A stretch of 64,000 nucleotides of DNA from Arion vulgaris (Eukaryota; Mollusca; Gastropoda; Stylommatophora; Arionidae): positions 61,055,152 through 61,119,151 of the forward strand of contig CM036755.1 in assembly GCA_020796225.1 (NCBI GenBank), read 5' to 3'. Position 1 is the first letter of the stretch, and each line of letters begins with the position of its first letter. Under the pieces are notes generated by a model. It was not told the origin of the DNA. It was given only the letters and a program-made list of their open reading frames with translations, and ran no database searches. The translations under genes and the position numbers were made by a program. Below are positions 55,098 through 64,000 of this stretch, in pieces.

Positions 55098-55350
55098 TAA
55101 TCTTCTTCTTCTTTGCGTTCGTTCTTTACGACCAATTTTAATCTCTTTTGTGATATGTTTGATCTTTGCCAAGAACGTGTATACGTTGCACATTGGTTTG
55201 GTAGGCCCCTAAACGCATAAACTTCTACACGTTTAGGACACATGCATCCGATTTCATCCAAACCTCCTTAGTCGCCTCTTACGATATGCGTGGCAGGTAA
55301 CAGTGTTTTTATTCTTTACACCCCAAATTTGGGCCCCGGTAACCACTCGG
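55098..55350 (-). mobile_element. SINE5 subfamily B copy
   Basis: CTTCTTCTTCTTTGCGTTCG TTC, TGATCTTTGCCAAGAACGTG, AACGCATAAACTTCTACACG, AGTCGCCTCTTACGATATGC (core), CCCCAAATTTGGGCCCCGG. Nearly the reverse complement of 59455-59690. Confidence 0.85.
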
Positions 55351-55384
55351 GCGAAACGTTAATCATATGTAAAGTATCAACATA

Positions 55385-55386
<2 letters not shown>

Positions 55387-55425
<39 letters not shown>
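55387..55425. repeat. (CT)n microsatellite
   Basis: About 19 CT units directly before a SINE5 copy. Confidence 0.95.
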
Positions 55426-55429
<4 letters not shown>

Positions 55430-55675
55430 CTTCTTCTTCTTCGAATGCTCCATATCGATCACTTGTTAACCACTCTATGTGATTTGTATGTGATCTAAGC
55501 CTAAGAGCGATTGTACCTTGTTCCAGTTACAAGTAGGCCAGCACATTCGATTTCTGCGATGCTTTTTATTTACTAGGGTAGCTGCCCTAGGTTCTACATC
55601 AGTCGCCTCTTACGACATGCCTTGTAGGTCACAATTGTACTCTTCTTTGCTTCCCTTACGAGCCCCGGCAACATA
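55430..55675 (-). mobile_element. SINE5 copy
   Basis: CTTCTTCTTCTTCGAATGCT CC, GTATGTGATCTAAGCCTAAG, AGTCGCCTCTTACGACATGC CTTGTAGG (core), CTTACGAGCCCCGG. Confidence 0.88.
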
Positions 55676-55737
55676 CTGTCTTGGTCACTACTGTTACTCC
55701 CGTAACGCTTAAGTAGACCAAGATTCTTGTACTTTTT

Positions 55738-56935
55738 CTCTGTTCTTGACCACTCAATGTACTGTGTTCTTGACCACCCAATGTACTGTGTTCTTGACCA
55801 CTCAATGTACTGTGTTCTTGACCACCCAATGTATTGTGTTCTTGACCACTCAATGTGCTGTGTTCTTGACCACTCAATGTGCTGTGTTCTTGACCACTCA
55901 ATGTGCTGTGTTCTTGACCACTCAATGTGCTGTGTTCTTGACCACTCAATGTGCTGTGTTCTTGACCACTCAATGTGCTGTGTTCTTGACCACTCAATGT
56001 ACTCTGTTCTTGACCACCTAATGTGCTGTGTTCTTGACCACTCAATGTGCTGTGTTCTTGACCACCTAATGTGCTGTGTTCTTGACCACTCAATGTACTG
56101 TGTTCTTGATCACTCAATGTACTGTGTTCTTGACCACTCAATGTGCTGTGTTCTTGACCACCTAATGTGCTGTGTTCTTGACCACTCAATGTGCTGTGTT
56201 CTTGACCACCTAATGTGCTGTGTTCTTGACCACTCAATGTAGCTGTGTTCTTGACCACTCAATGTCTGTGTTCTTGACACTCAATGCTGTGTCTTGACCA
56301 CTCAATGTGCTGTGTTCTTGACCACTCAATGTGCTGTGTTCTTGACCACTCAATGTGCTTGTTCTTGACCACTCAATGGCTGTGTTCTGACACTCAATGT
56401 GCTGTGTTCTTGACCACTCAATGTGCTGTGTTCTTGACCACTCAATGTGCTGTGTTCTTGACCACTCAATGTGCTGTGTTCTTGACCACTCAATGTGCTG
56501 TGTTCTTGACCACTCAATGTGCTGTGTTCTTGACCACTCAATGTGCTGTGTTCTTGACCACCTAATGTGCTGTGTTCTTGACCACCCATTTCACTCTGTT
56601 CTTGACCACCCAATGTACTGTGTTCTTGACCACCCAATGTATTGTGTTCTTGACCACCCAATGTATTGTGTTCTTGACCACCCAATGTATTGTGTTCTTG
56701 ACCACCTAGTGTACTCTGTTTTTGACCACACAATGTACTCTGTTCTTGACCACCCAATGTACTCTGTTCTTGACCACCTAATGTACTCTGTTCTTGACCA
56801 CACAATGTACTCTATTTTTGACCACCCAATGTACTCTGTTCTTGACCACCCAGTGTACTGTGTTCTTGACCACCCAATGTACTGTGTTCTTGACCACCTA
56901 ATGTACTCTGTTCTTGACCACCCAACGTATTTTGT
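55738..56935. repeat. 24-bp minisatellite, about 50 units
   Basis: Unit contains GTTCTTGACCACTCAATGTG CTGT. Variants CTCAA/CCCAA/CCTAA and GTGCTGT/GTACTGT/GTACTCT/GTATTGT are spatially clustered: TGCTGT units up to 56575, TACTCT and TATTGT units after. Divisible by three, so both strands stay open as 8-residue repeats (SGQEHSTL; LDHSMCCV). Indel-rich between 56240 and 56400. Confidence 0.95.
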
Positions 56936-58059
56936 TCCAGCTATTTTTCATTTATTTCAGTTCCTGTTCTAATATTCTTCTCCGGTTGCTTTGGGTCTTC
57001 TACGTCTTTGTTTACCCGGTAGTGTCAATCTCATTGCAGATTTTTGTGTAAAAGTTGGAGTGTGCAAAACATGTCAAAACCACCATCAGCATCACTTTTG
57101 GATGACGGTGTCCATATTCTTTGTCTGACACTGTGTAGGCAGTTCTTGTTTAGAGATCATTCGCACATAAGTTGTATGTGGAAATGTGGAAAGTTTGGAC
57201 ATATCTCGTTCTGTCCGTAGCCTTCAATAACCAACGGCCAGCGGACTCAGGTAAAAATTCTAGAAAATAAGACCACAATCACCGAGTACCCTAGCATTCC
57301 AGTATTGTTGTTTAAAGACATTTTAAAATTCATTTTAAAATTAACACAACATGCTAAATAAAGGTTATATTATGTAACAAGTTAAGTTAAACAATAAATA
57401 ATATCAATATTATGAATACTTTTCATTAATAAATAACAATAGACTCATAGAAATGAGTAAAATTTCGAGAAAAATCATTCAATAGATAACCTTAAAAGTA
57501 CCCAGACAAAAGTGACAGGTAAACGAAACTATTAATATGTTTTAGTTCACGATATAGTCTACAAGTACAAGTAAGGATCTTTGTTTTATATTAAATGTGA
57601 TTTAATGTGAAATATGTTATTGTTTAGTGATGTGAAAAGTACAATACGTGCGTACGAGTGTATTATACTTTTGAGTTTTGTAGTTAGGTATTCTCTGCTG
57701 TATGTATTATATATTTATATAGTATACATGGTATAACATATGAATGTATACTGAGTACTGCTACTGAGTACACCCGTAGACGTAGTACTATACATTATCA
57801 TTCATCATATTCATAGTATATCATATGCCACTGTCAAAAGGGTATAGTTGATGATAGTATTATATTTATATAAATAATATAATAGTCCGTATACGGTATA
57901 GTATAGATATAAAGATAGTGTGTAGAACTATAACAAATAACACTAATAATAAGCATAGGCAGTGGTCCGGAAACGTGAAAAGCATATTATATATGAATGT
58001 ATGTTCTTTTGAAAGCAGTGTTACAGTGTTACATGAACAAAGAAGATAACAAATAGATC
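56936..58059. other. Unassigned AT-rich stretch
   Basis: At about 57170-57215 a plus-strand reading CMWKCGKFGHISFC hints at a degraded CCHC zinc knuckle, but spacing is off and nothing around supports it. TATA-rich to 57900. Confidence 0.4.
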
Positions 58060-58420
58060 TACAAAGAAGAGATTTAAAATCAAAGAAAACTGGCTGATGA
58101 TACAAATTACTATTAGAATGAGAAAAGTGAAGTATTTTGAACATATTAAATAAGCATGACATGTAAAGGGTTGGAAATAGAAGATTTCCTCATTGATTGA
58201 GGAAGGAGGCATCCTAGCAACGAGGAGAAGAGGAAGACCAAAGAGAAGACAGATTCAGGATGTGACTGAAGATTTGAGCATGATCATGGCAGCAGAGGTG
58301 GGACATCTGCCCTTTGAGAGAGAGAGAAAAATTCTGCAGGGCTTTTAGAGTGGCAAAGTTCTGCTCAGGACAAGCTATTTGATGATGGCGATAGTACAGT
58401 ACACTGGTGCCCACTTGAGT
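58060..58420 (+). mobile_element. LINE post-RT tail, family C
   Basis: IKENWLMIQITIRMRKVKYF EHIK near 58080-58150, then RRRGRPKRRQIQDVTEDLSM near 58222-58280, and GGGACATCTGCCCTTTGAGA, GCAAAGTTCTGCTCAGGACA. Same order as 38530-38930, without a MITE. Confidence 0.75.
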
Positions 58421-59454
58421 CATGATGATGATAATTATGAAGTCACTTGAAGTTATTTACAATAACTAGACTAGAAATGTCATATAGTGTCATATGTCAT
58501 ATATAATGTCAAATGTCTCTCTGCCAATGTCAACAGGCAAAACAGACATTGGAGCATGTCTTGCAAAACACAGTCCTCACCTGACAGTTAAGAAGCAATA
58601 TATTAGCAGCAACACCCATTTGAAAATTGAAAAATAAGCTTTTGGGAAACCTAACTGACCTCAAGCTGACTGCCCAGTTTGTGGTCCAAAGTGGACTAAA
58701 GACATGACCAGAGACTGTATAAGAATAGTAACCCATAATTATAGTAGTTATTGTGAATCAATATATACGAAAATATGTATTAGTGTGTTCAGAAAAGTTG
58801 TACATAGGCGAAGGTAATACTAAGACAAGTATTTTATTTAGTGTTTTGTCAGTTTTAAAATGAACTGTTGATTGATGGTTGCTTGCCCTTGACCTCCATA
58901 TATTTTTCAATATAATACAAAAAACTTGTGACATTAGGCTGGACACTAGTAACACTGAATTCTTGATTATTGATTATGTTAGTCTCTCCACATTAGCCTA
59001 CCTTATCATGGTTGGAGGATTTGTGTGTCTATGTCAGCCAAAGGTGCGAGGAGCAGGATGGGGCCTAATAAGGTGACAGTGCAGAACCTATCTGCGAGTG
59101 GTTAATGCTCTGGCTGCAACCAACCCATCTCTCAGCTATGGGATAAATAGCAGTCGTCCTCTCTCTTCCTGGAGGAGGACATCCTTTTTCTTGTCGTCTT
59201 CTACTTCTATGACACTTTCCCCCAAGTATATGGGATTAAACTATAATGTCCAGGAGCACACCCTGGATAAAAGCCTGAGTTGGTGAGCCGGCTACAGAAA
59301 GCTGAAGTCGCCTAGAGTAGGACAACTCCAGACATTCCTGGGAAGACAGATCTCGTCAGCAGGGAACTGCAACTGTCTAGAGGAAAAAAAAAAGATGTCA
59401 TCAGAAGCGGAATGTGCAGTCAATATTAACGGGGAGGACGTCTGAGTCGTTACC
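58421..59454. other. Unassigned stretch
   Basis: No recognised gene. Around 59280-59400 the text (AGGACAACTCCAGACATTCC, AGATCTCGTCAGCAGGGAAC) reads like structured repeat sequence but has no partner in this window. Confidence 0.4.
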
Positions 59455-59690
59455 GGGGCTCACATTTGGGGTGTAAAGAATAGAACCACTGCTACCTGCC
59501 ACGCATGTCGTAGAGGCGACTAAGGAGGTTTGGCTGAAATCGGATGCACATGTCCTAAACGTGTAGAAGTCTATGCGTTTAGGGGCCTACCAAACCAATG
59601 TGCAACGTATCACGTTCTTGGCAAAGATCAAACATATCACAAAGAGTGATTAAAATTGGTCGTAACGAACGAACGCAAAGAAGAAGTAAA
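59455..59690 (+). mobile_element. SINE5 subfamily B copy
   Basis: Starts CCGGGGCTCACATTTGGGGT, core CATGTCGTAGAGGCGACTAA GG, AAACGTGTAGAAGTCTATGC, ends GAACGAACGCAAAGAAGAAG. Confidence 0.87.
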
Positions 59691-59734
59691 ATTGCAATAA
59701 AACTTGCAGTGCTCTATCAAACATGTGACAAAAT

Positions 59735-59975
59735 GAAAAATCGTGGCATATCCTTTACAGGACGCAGCCATCAACCACAGTAAATTAGTCGCTGATTTTC
59801 TAGGCATCACTTATACGTTCAGTAGTTTGCCATTGCGTTCTGAACGGTGACGTCTACTTTTACCTTTTTGTAAAATCCCACGAAAACGAATTTGTTTCCA
59901 AACTTGCCCACAGTGGGGTTTGAACCAGGAACGCTTGGGTTTGTGATCGAGCTCACTACCGCTAGACGCTCACAG
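59735..59975 (-). mobile_element. SINE3 copy
   Basis: CGTGGCATATCCTTTACAGG ACG, CACTTATACGTTCAGTAGTT TGCC, TTTTTGTAAAATCCCACGAA, GGTTTGAACCAGGAACGC (B box complement), CTCACTACCGCTAGACGCTC. Confidence 0.87.
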
Positions 59976-59984
59976 ACATAAACA

Positions 59985-60250
59985 AAAGTTATATCCCTTT
60001 AAAGGACTTAAAGCTGAAGGATTGACTTCATTGCAACGGGTTTTCCCCATATGGCACGGTCGCTCTTGACAAAAATTCAAGCCACTTACCAAGAGTATTG
60101 TACAAAGCACGAACTCCGTAGCTCCGGCAAAAATCCTAGGGGTCTCTGGAATAAAATACACTCGTGAACATAAATATATGATCCGGATTCGAACTCACGA
60201 CCTTCAATTCGCAAGGCAAGTGTTTAACCACTTAACCACAGAGACCGCCT
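59985..60250 (-). mobile_element. SINE6 copy, reference for the family
   Basis: On the minus strand the head reads GGTCTCTGTGGTTAAGTGGT TAAACACTTGCC, then GTCGTGAGTTCGAATCCGG, an almost tRNA-like A and B box pair. The body follows with CCCTAGGATTTTTGCCGGAG and GTTGCAATGAAGTCAATCCT TCAG. Confidence 0.85.
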
Positions 60251-60444
60251 GCACAATATACAAAAACCAGCCCCCAACTCAAAACTAGGTCAGAGTTTTC
60301 CCGGTTAGTTATATGGCACAATATTAGAGTTGGCTGTGTTCTGTCATTCTTCAGCATTCTGTTCTGTCTAGCAAAGATGATATCACACAGCTGTGGTGTA
60401 TATGACGTGTGGTTGTGTTTATTTATGGAACTGATTTCCAGACT

Positions 60445-60487
<43 letters not shown>

Positions 60488-60844
60488 TCACCGCTCAGAC
60501 CAATGTGCCAGACCTCCCCGTAAATTCTATTCATGTGGAAATCTGATTCATGCAGTCTTAGCATTGGTGTGTTTTACGTCACATCTTCAGCACCATTTAG
60601 AGCTCTGGTGCTTATCCTTCGGCGATGTGTCCGGTTTCAGCCAGCGTTTACTCAGTTCGCTCTCCGTTCTGTAGCGATCTAGTGTTTTCTACTTTGTGGG
60701 GTAGCTAACCCTACTCCCAATCTCCCTAGACGCCTCTTACGACAACCTAGCACGTTGGAAGGGTCATGAATGTACATCATGTCTGAATTTTAATTCTATA
60801 TCTCTGATTATAATCCCATTTTAGCTGGTTGCTCTCTGTGGGGT
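60251..60844. other. Unassigned with (CT)n and a SINE5-type core motif
   Basis: (CT)n at about 60447-60482. At 60724-60742 GACGCCTCTTACGACAACC repeats the SINE5 core motif in an otherwise unrelated context. Confidence 0.5.
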
Positions 60845-61275
60845 TTATGTGGTGTAGAGGCTAGGTACTCGTCTCTTGTGGCAAAGGTATCATGTTCGTT
60901 CCCTCGTGGAGCCATCTGAATATTTTCCAGAGATCGCTTATTTCAGTGTAGGTGAGTTCAAGTTCCTAGTCCTATCTGAGACGGGCGATAAAACAAAGGT
61001 CCCGTGTTAAATTTGAGCACGTAAAAGAATCCTTGACAGTCTAAAATCGAGAAAAACAGGCTGGAAAACCGCTGCCCGCGTACAGTTCAGTAGAAAAGAT
61101 AAAAAAATTTAATTCCTTAAAAATATCTTCAGTATCTTCAAAATTACATCGGGCACCCACTCCAGAACTACGGAGTTCGTGCACTGCAGCTAAGATCTTC
61201 CTGTGTAAGAAAGCGGTTGGAGCACATATGGTTACTCACCGAAGTGCAATGATGTTGGTCCTATCAAATCAATCA
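60845..61275 (+). mobile_element. SINE4, full-length reference copy
   Basis: tRNA-like head TGTGGTGTAGAGGCTAGGTA CTCG with B-box-like ATGTTCGTTCCCTCG, then GGAGCCATCTGAATATTTTC, CCTATCTGAGACGGGCGATA, AAATTTGAGCACGTAAAAGA, AACCGCTGCCCGCG, TGCACTGCAGCTAAGATCTT CC, GCACATATGGTTACTCACCG, tail ATCAAATCAATCA. Unusually long (about 430 bp) for a tRNA SINE. Confidence 0.87.
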
Positions 61276-61961
61276 TAAAATATTAAGTGTATTGGTAAAT
61301 TGGTAATCATCTAACTTAAACAAAATGTGTTTGTTTCCATGTGGGTGAGGAGGCTTCATTAGTTTTGGAAACATGAATGTATGAACGAGTATCCACATAA
61401 TCAGGGCCGTGCGGTATATTTTCTCAGTATGTTGCAAGTCTACGAAATGCCGCCACTTAAATTTGTTTTCCTTAAAATAACCTTCAATTGTAATTTTGAT
61501 TTTGCTGCTTATGCCGCCCCCCTTACGAACCGCCTGATGCGGCCGCCATTTTGTATCATAGCACCGCCCCTCACATAATTTGTTCCAGGGTGGTGGAAAA
61601 TGATTATTAAAAACTTTAGTCGGTAATTCTCTTACTACGTGAACATGAAGAGGGCAAGATTCACAAAAAAACCATCTGTTTCATCAAAAATCAATTTTTC
61701 AGGAGGTGGTAATTGTCCCCTCACCACTCTACATCTCTTCCTCCACTTTTCATTAACGTATGTACGCCCATGGTATCTATATTCTTCCATTGACATGCAC
61801 CCCCCTTGCAATAATGTATGTACGCCGATGGTCTCTCCATCCTTCCATTACCTTGCGCGTCCCAAACCTTGCATTACCGTATGAACGCCCATGGTCTCCC
61901 CATCTTTCCTTTGCCGTGCGACCTATTTAACCGTATTATTATACCGTAATCTTACCGTACA

Positions 61962-61998
<37 letters not shown>

Positions 61999-62244
61999 AC
62001 ACACAATTATTTCTCTTTCAGTCTGTTAACGGCGTAACATCAATTCCGAACCTGGGCCCTAGTTCGTGTCGCACGTTAAGTGCGCCATGTGTTCAGTTCT
62101 TTCACCGATACCAGACAAACATGAACTTTGTGCATCTGGCATGGTACCATGCCCTCCTGAAATTTAATAACTTGCAAATGGAAAAAAAAGAAGGAACGAA
62201 AAAAGATAATGGAAGATTTGCGTCAAAATCACGTCTTTAAGGTC
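61276..62244. other. Unassigned with short tandem-like blocks and (CT)n
   Basis: Three diverged blocks of about 60 bp at 61750-61930 share GTATGTACGCCCATGGT, CCATTACCTTGC. (CT)n at about 61962-61996. CAGGGCCGTGCGGTATATTT at 61402 resembles a hAT-type terminus but no convincing partner end or duplication was found. Confidence 0.45.
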
Positions 62245-62395
62245 TTGATTTATTCCTCACCGCTCCTCGGGGAGCATAGGGTCTCAACAGTTGTGAGCCA
62301 CTCTTCTCGGTCTCTGGATGTTTTCTTTATGGTCCCCAGGATAGTCGAGCACTCTTCAGTTCCTCAAGAAGACGTTACGACGCGTTTATGGTAAA
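62245..62395 (-). mobile_element. LINE post-RT tail fragment
   Basis: TTCCTCACCGCTCCTCGGGG AGCATAGGG to GTCGAGCACTCTTCAGTTCC TCAAGAAG aligns with 22802-22940, part of the same LINE tail. Confidence 0.7.
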
Positions 62396-62404
62396 GCATT
62401 TGTT

Positions 62405-62795
62405 GTCTCCGCAATGAGTTAATTCTTTTTGTTCAATGTTTGTTGGCATACAGGCTCTGATATAGCCACAAGAAGACACATCATTAGGACAGACTATCAT
62501 CTTCCGACTCAGGATAGGACATAACAGACTGAATATACACCTACACAGGCTACGATTATCCACATCCCCTCTGTGTCCCTGTGGCACCGCTGATCAAACC
62601 TCAGAACACGTCCTGCAAGACTGTCCTCTTGTATGTCCACCCTAGAAAGGAATGCTGGCCCTACAACACAACACAACACTACATTTAAAACTGCATAGCA
62701 CATGAGTTGAGCTCCAGACAAAACTTGACTTCATCATAAGAACGCGTCTAACGGTATAATCTTCAAAATAACAATCGCAAAGAAGAAGAAACAGA
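62405..62795 (+). mobile_element. RNase H LINE C-terminal fragment with (GAA)n end
   Basis: Plus-strand reading gives FRLRIGHNRLNIHLHRLRLS, TSPLCPCGTADQTSEHVLQD CPLV, the standard post-RNase H block. It ends at 62773-62792 with AATCGCAAAGAAGAAGAAAC. Confidence 0.78.
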
Positions 62796-62984
62796 AGGTT
62801 GAAAAAGACATGCCTCACAAAAATATGCTTTAATCCTTTACTTAAGAAACAAACGATGGCAAACGGTAGTGTTTAAGAACAAACTTTCAGGTCTTTAATG
62901 CAAAAGAATGTGAGGTAATTGCTTCCTTATAAAGAGTATGTACTTATTTATTTTGTACTGGAAGTGCTATTATACAGTAGTGAA

Positions 62985-63345
62985 TGTTAGAACATGACAC
63001 AACGCATAATATACAAGTTGGTGACATTTCAAAGTAAATGTTTAAGAAGAATCCTGCAAATTTTCTGGCCAAATACCAAAACAAATGAGGAGCTTTTGAA
63101 ACGAACAGGCTGTGCATCCTTGGAGATCATCATTAAGAGACGAAGATGGAGGTGGTTTGGACATGTATGTGGTATGCCAGCGTGGCCATTGGCTAGGACA
63201 GCTCTCAGATGAGAAGCGGATGAGAAGAGAAGGCTTGGATGTCTAAAAGAAATATGGAGAAGAACAGAAGAGAGAGAGTTGAAGGAGAGTGGCCTGACGT
63301 GGGAGACGGTTTTTAGAATGGCAGCAGAACGACAACAGTAGAAGT
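62985..63345 (+). mobile_element. LINE post-RT tail fragment
   Basis: MTQRIIYKLVTFQSKCLRRI LQIFWPNTKTNEELLKRTGC, IIIKRRRWRWFGHVCGMP, then a stop and RLGCLKEIWRRTEERELKES GLTWETVFRMAAERQQ. The order CLRRIL...NEEL...RRRWRWFGHV...W...A..R..W is complete, with one stop. Related sequence, far more decayed, at 35420-35720. Confidence 0.8.
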
Positions 63346-63439
63346 TTCTTGTGGAAGCCTTATGTGTCAGTCGGGACACGAAGAGGATATATATAGATAT
63401 ACTTATTTATTTATTCAAGTTATAACTATTCAATGTGTT

Positions 63440-63765
63440 TACTATTGTTGTATAATAGTCATACATCGCAAACGATGATGACAACAACCTAAGACATGTG
63501 CTGCTGCTCCTCTCTGGTGTGTACGGAGGTGACTGTAGAGTCTAATCCTAGAACACAATCCCCTACCACAGGTGGGGCATACATGATGAAAATGTTGGTG
63601 TTGTGCGTTCTGTTTTTTCGCGTAGCTCGTTTTCTCTGTGTCTCAACGGCAGATAATTCTTGTATGCGGGTTCCTCTGGTGTTGTTACAACGCCACACTT
63701 GGCGATCTTTCGTCAGGGATTCCCAGTAAGTGGTGTCTATATCGAAGCATTTCAGAGACATTTTA
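63440..63765 (-). mobile_element. LINE C-terminal fragment with C2H2 finger
   Basis: MSLKCFDIDTTYWESLTKDR QVWRCNN (63489-63761), and one frame over the VCPTCG...LYSHLRTHQ finger as at 53480-53550. Nucleotide identity with 53400-53730 is high. Confidence 0.8.
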
Positions 63766-63770
63766 ATTGT

Positions 63771-64000
63771 ACGGTTTAATTCCGCGGGTTGGCAGAAAAG
63801 CCACAGGTTCTACAGATTTACGGTGTTCGTGGGCAATCTAGACCGAAGAGTTACAATGTCCATGGAACAGAGCCGAAGAGTTACAATGTCCATGGCACAG
63901 AGCCGAAGAGTTACAATGTCCATGGAACAGAGTCGAAGAGTTACAATGTCCATGGCACAGAGCCGAAGAGTTACAATGTCCATGCGGAGACAAGAGCTGA
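63771..64000 (+). mobile_element. SINE1 body with 30-bp internal tandem expansion
   Basis: 5'-truncated at the B box (GGTTTAATTCCGCGGGTTGG), then CACAGGTTCTACAGATTTAC. The segment AGCCGAAGAGTTACAATGTC CATGGAACAG is present about five times (63838-63990), versus one diverged counterpart in a normal SINE1. Units alternate GGAACAG and GGCACAG. Confidence 0.85.

Noticed and set aside
55656..56972. Frames on both strands with 8-residue repeats (SGQEHSTL and LDHSMCCV)
   Set aside because: A 24-bp satellite open on both strands; no evidence for either product.
57170..57215. Possible retroviral-type CCHC zinc knuckle
   Set aside because: First cysteine spacing is wrong (C-x3-C) and no gag, protease or RT context surrounds it.
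61400..61575. Possible hAT-type MITE starting CAGGGCCGTGCGG
   Set aside because: No matching inverted end or 8-bp duplication could be identified.

Overview
This window is eukaryotic, AT-rich and dominated by repeats. It looks like a mollusc or related lophotrochozoan, with a gastropod as my best guess. The guess rests on spliceosomal introns, several tRNA-derived SINE families, degraded LINE 3' ends whose encoded proteins resemble those littering gastropod genomes, Penelope-like elements and a lophotrochozoan-style class A GPCR. The species cannot be named from sequence alone. I see no operons, rRNA genes, CRISPR or bacterial features.

The only convincing host gene is a rhodopsin-type GPCR on the + strand. 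Coding exon 1 is 25335-25546 (N-terminus, TM1) and coding exon 2 is 30300-31302 (TM2 to C-terminus). GT and AG splice sites agree in phase, giving a predicted 404-residue receptor. The 4.75 kb intron holds SINEs, a Penelope tail, a 44-bp minisatellite, LINE fragments and a hAT-type MITE.

The rest is layered mobile DNA. LINE debris occurs throughout: post-RT tails with a WxGHxxRM-like motif, C2H2 tails, an RT core at 14.2-15.2 kb and an intact RNase H domain at 23.2-24.1 kb. Penelope-like GIY-YIG fragments lie at 2.2-3.0 kb and as a near-identical head-to-head pair at 9.4-11.35 kb, with hammerhead-like motifs in their tails. A Tc1/mariner-IS630 transposon (50161-52344) keeps 105-bp inverted repeats about 98% identical and TA duplications, but its transposase is broken. 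There are hAT-like MITEs with 8-bp duplications, a TTAA-flanked MITE, and at least six short repeat families called SINE1 to SINE6 here. Many elements are nested, so relative ages can be read from the insertions.

Tandem arrays fill roughly a fifth of the window: 32-bp (1-1108), 40/37-bp (2967-4665), 42/41-bp (17.4-19.9 kb), 44-bp (27.6-28.6 kb), 45-bp (37.3-38.4 kb), 66-bp (39.3-42.7 kb), 62-bp (46-46.7 kb), a CTAA-type array (48.6-49.25 kb) and 24-bp (55.7-56.9 kb). Several grew out of a recognisable part of a mobile element: a Penelope 3' tail, the tRNA-like end of SINE4, the end of a TTAA MITE and the SINE1 body. Long open frames over these arrays are by-products of unit length and lack of stop codons. 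Patches of dense single-base indels inside the arrays look like uncorrected long-read consensus errors.
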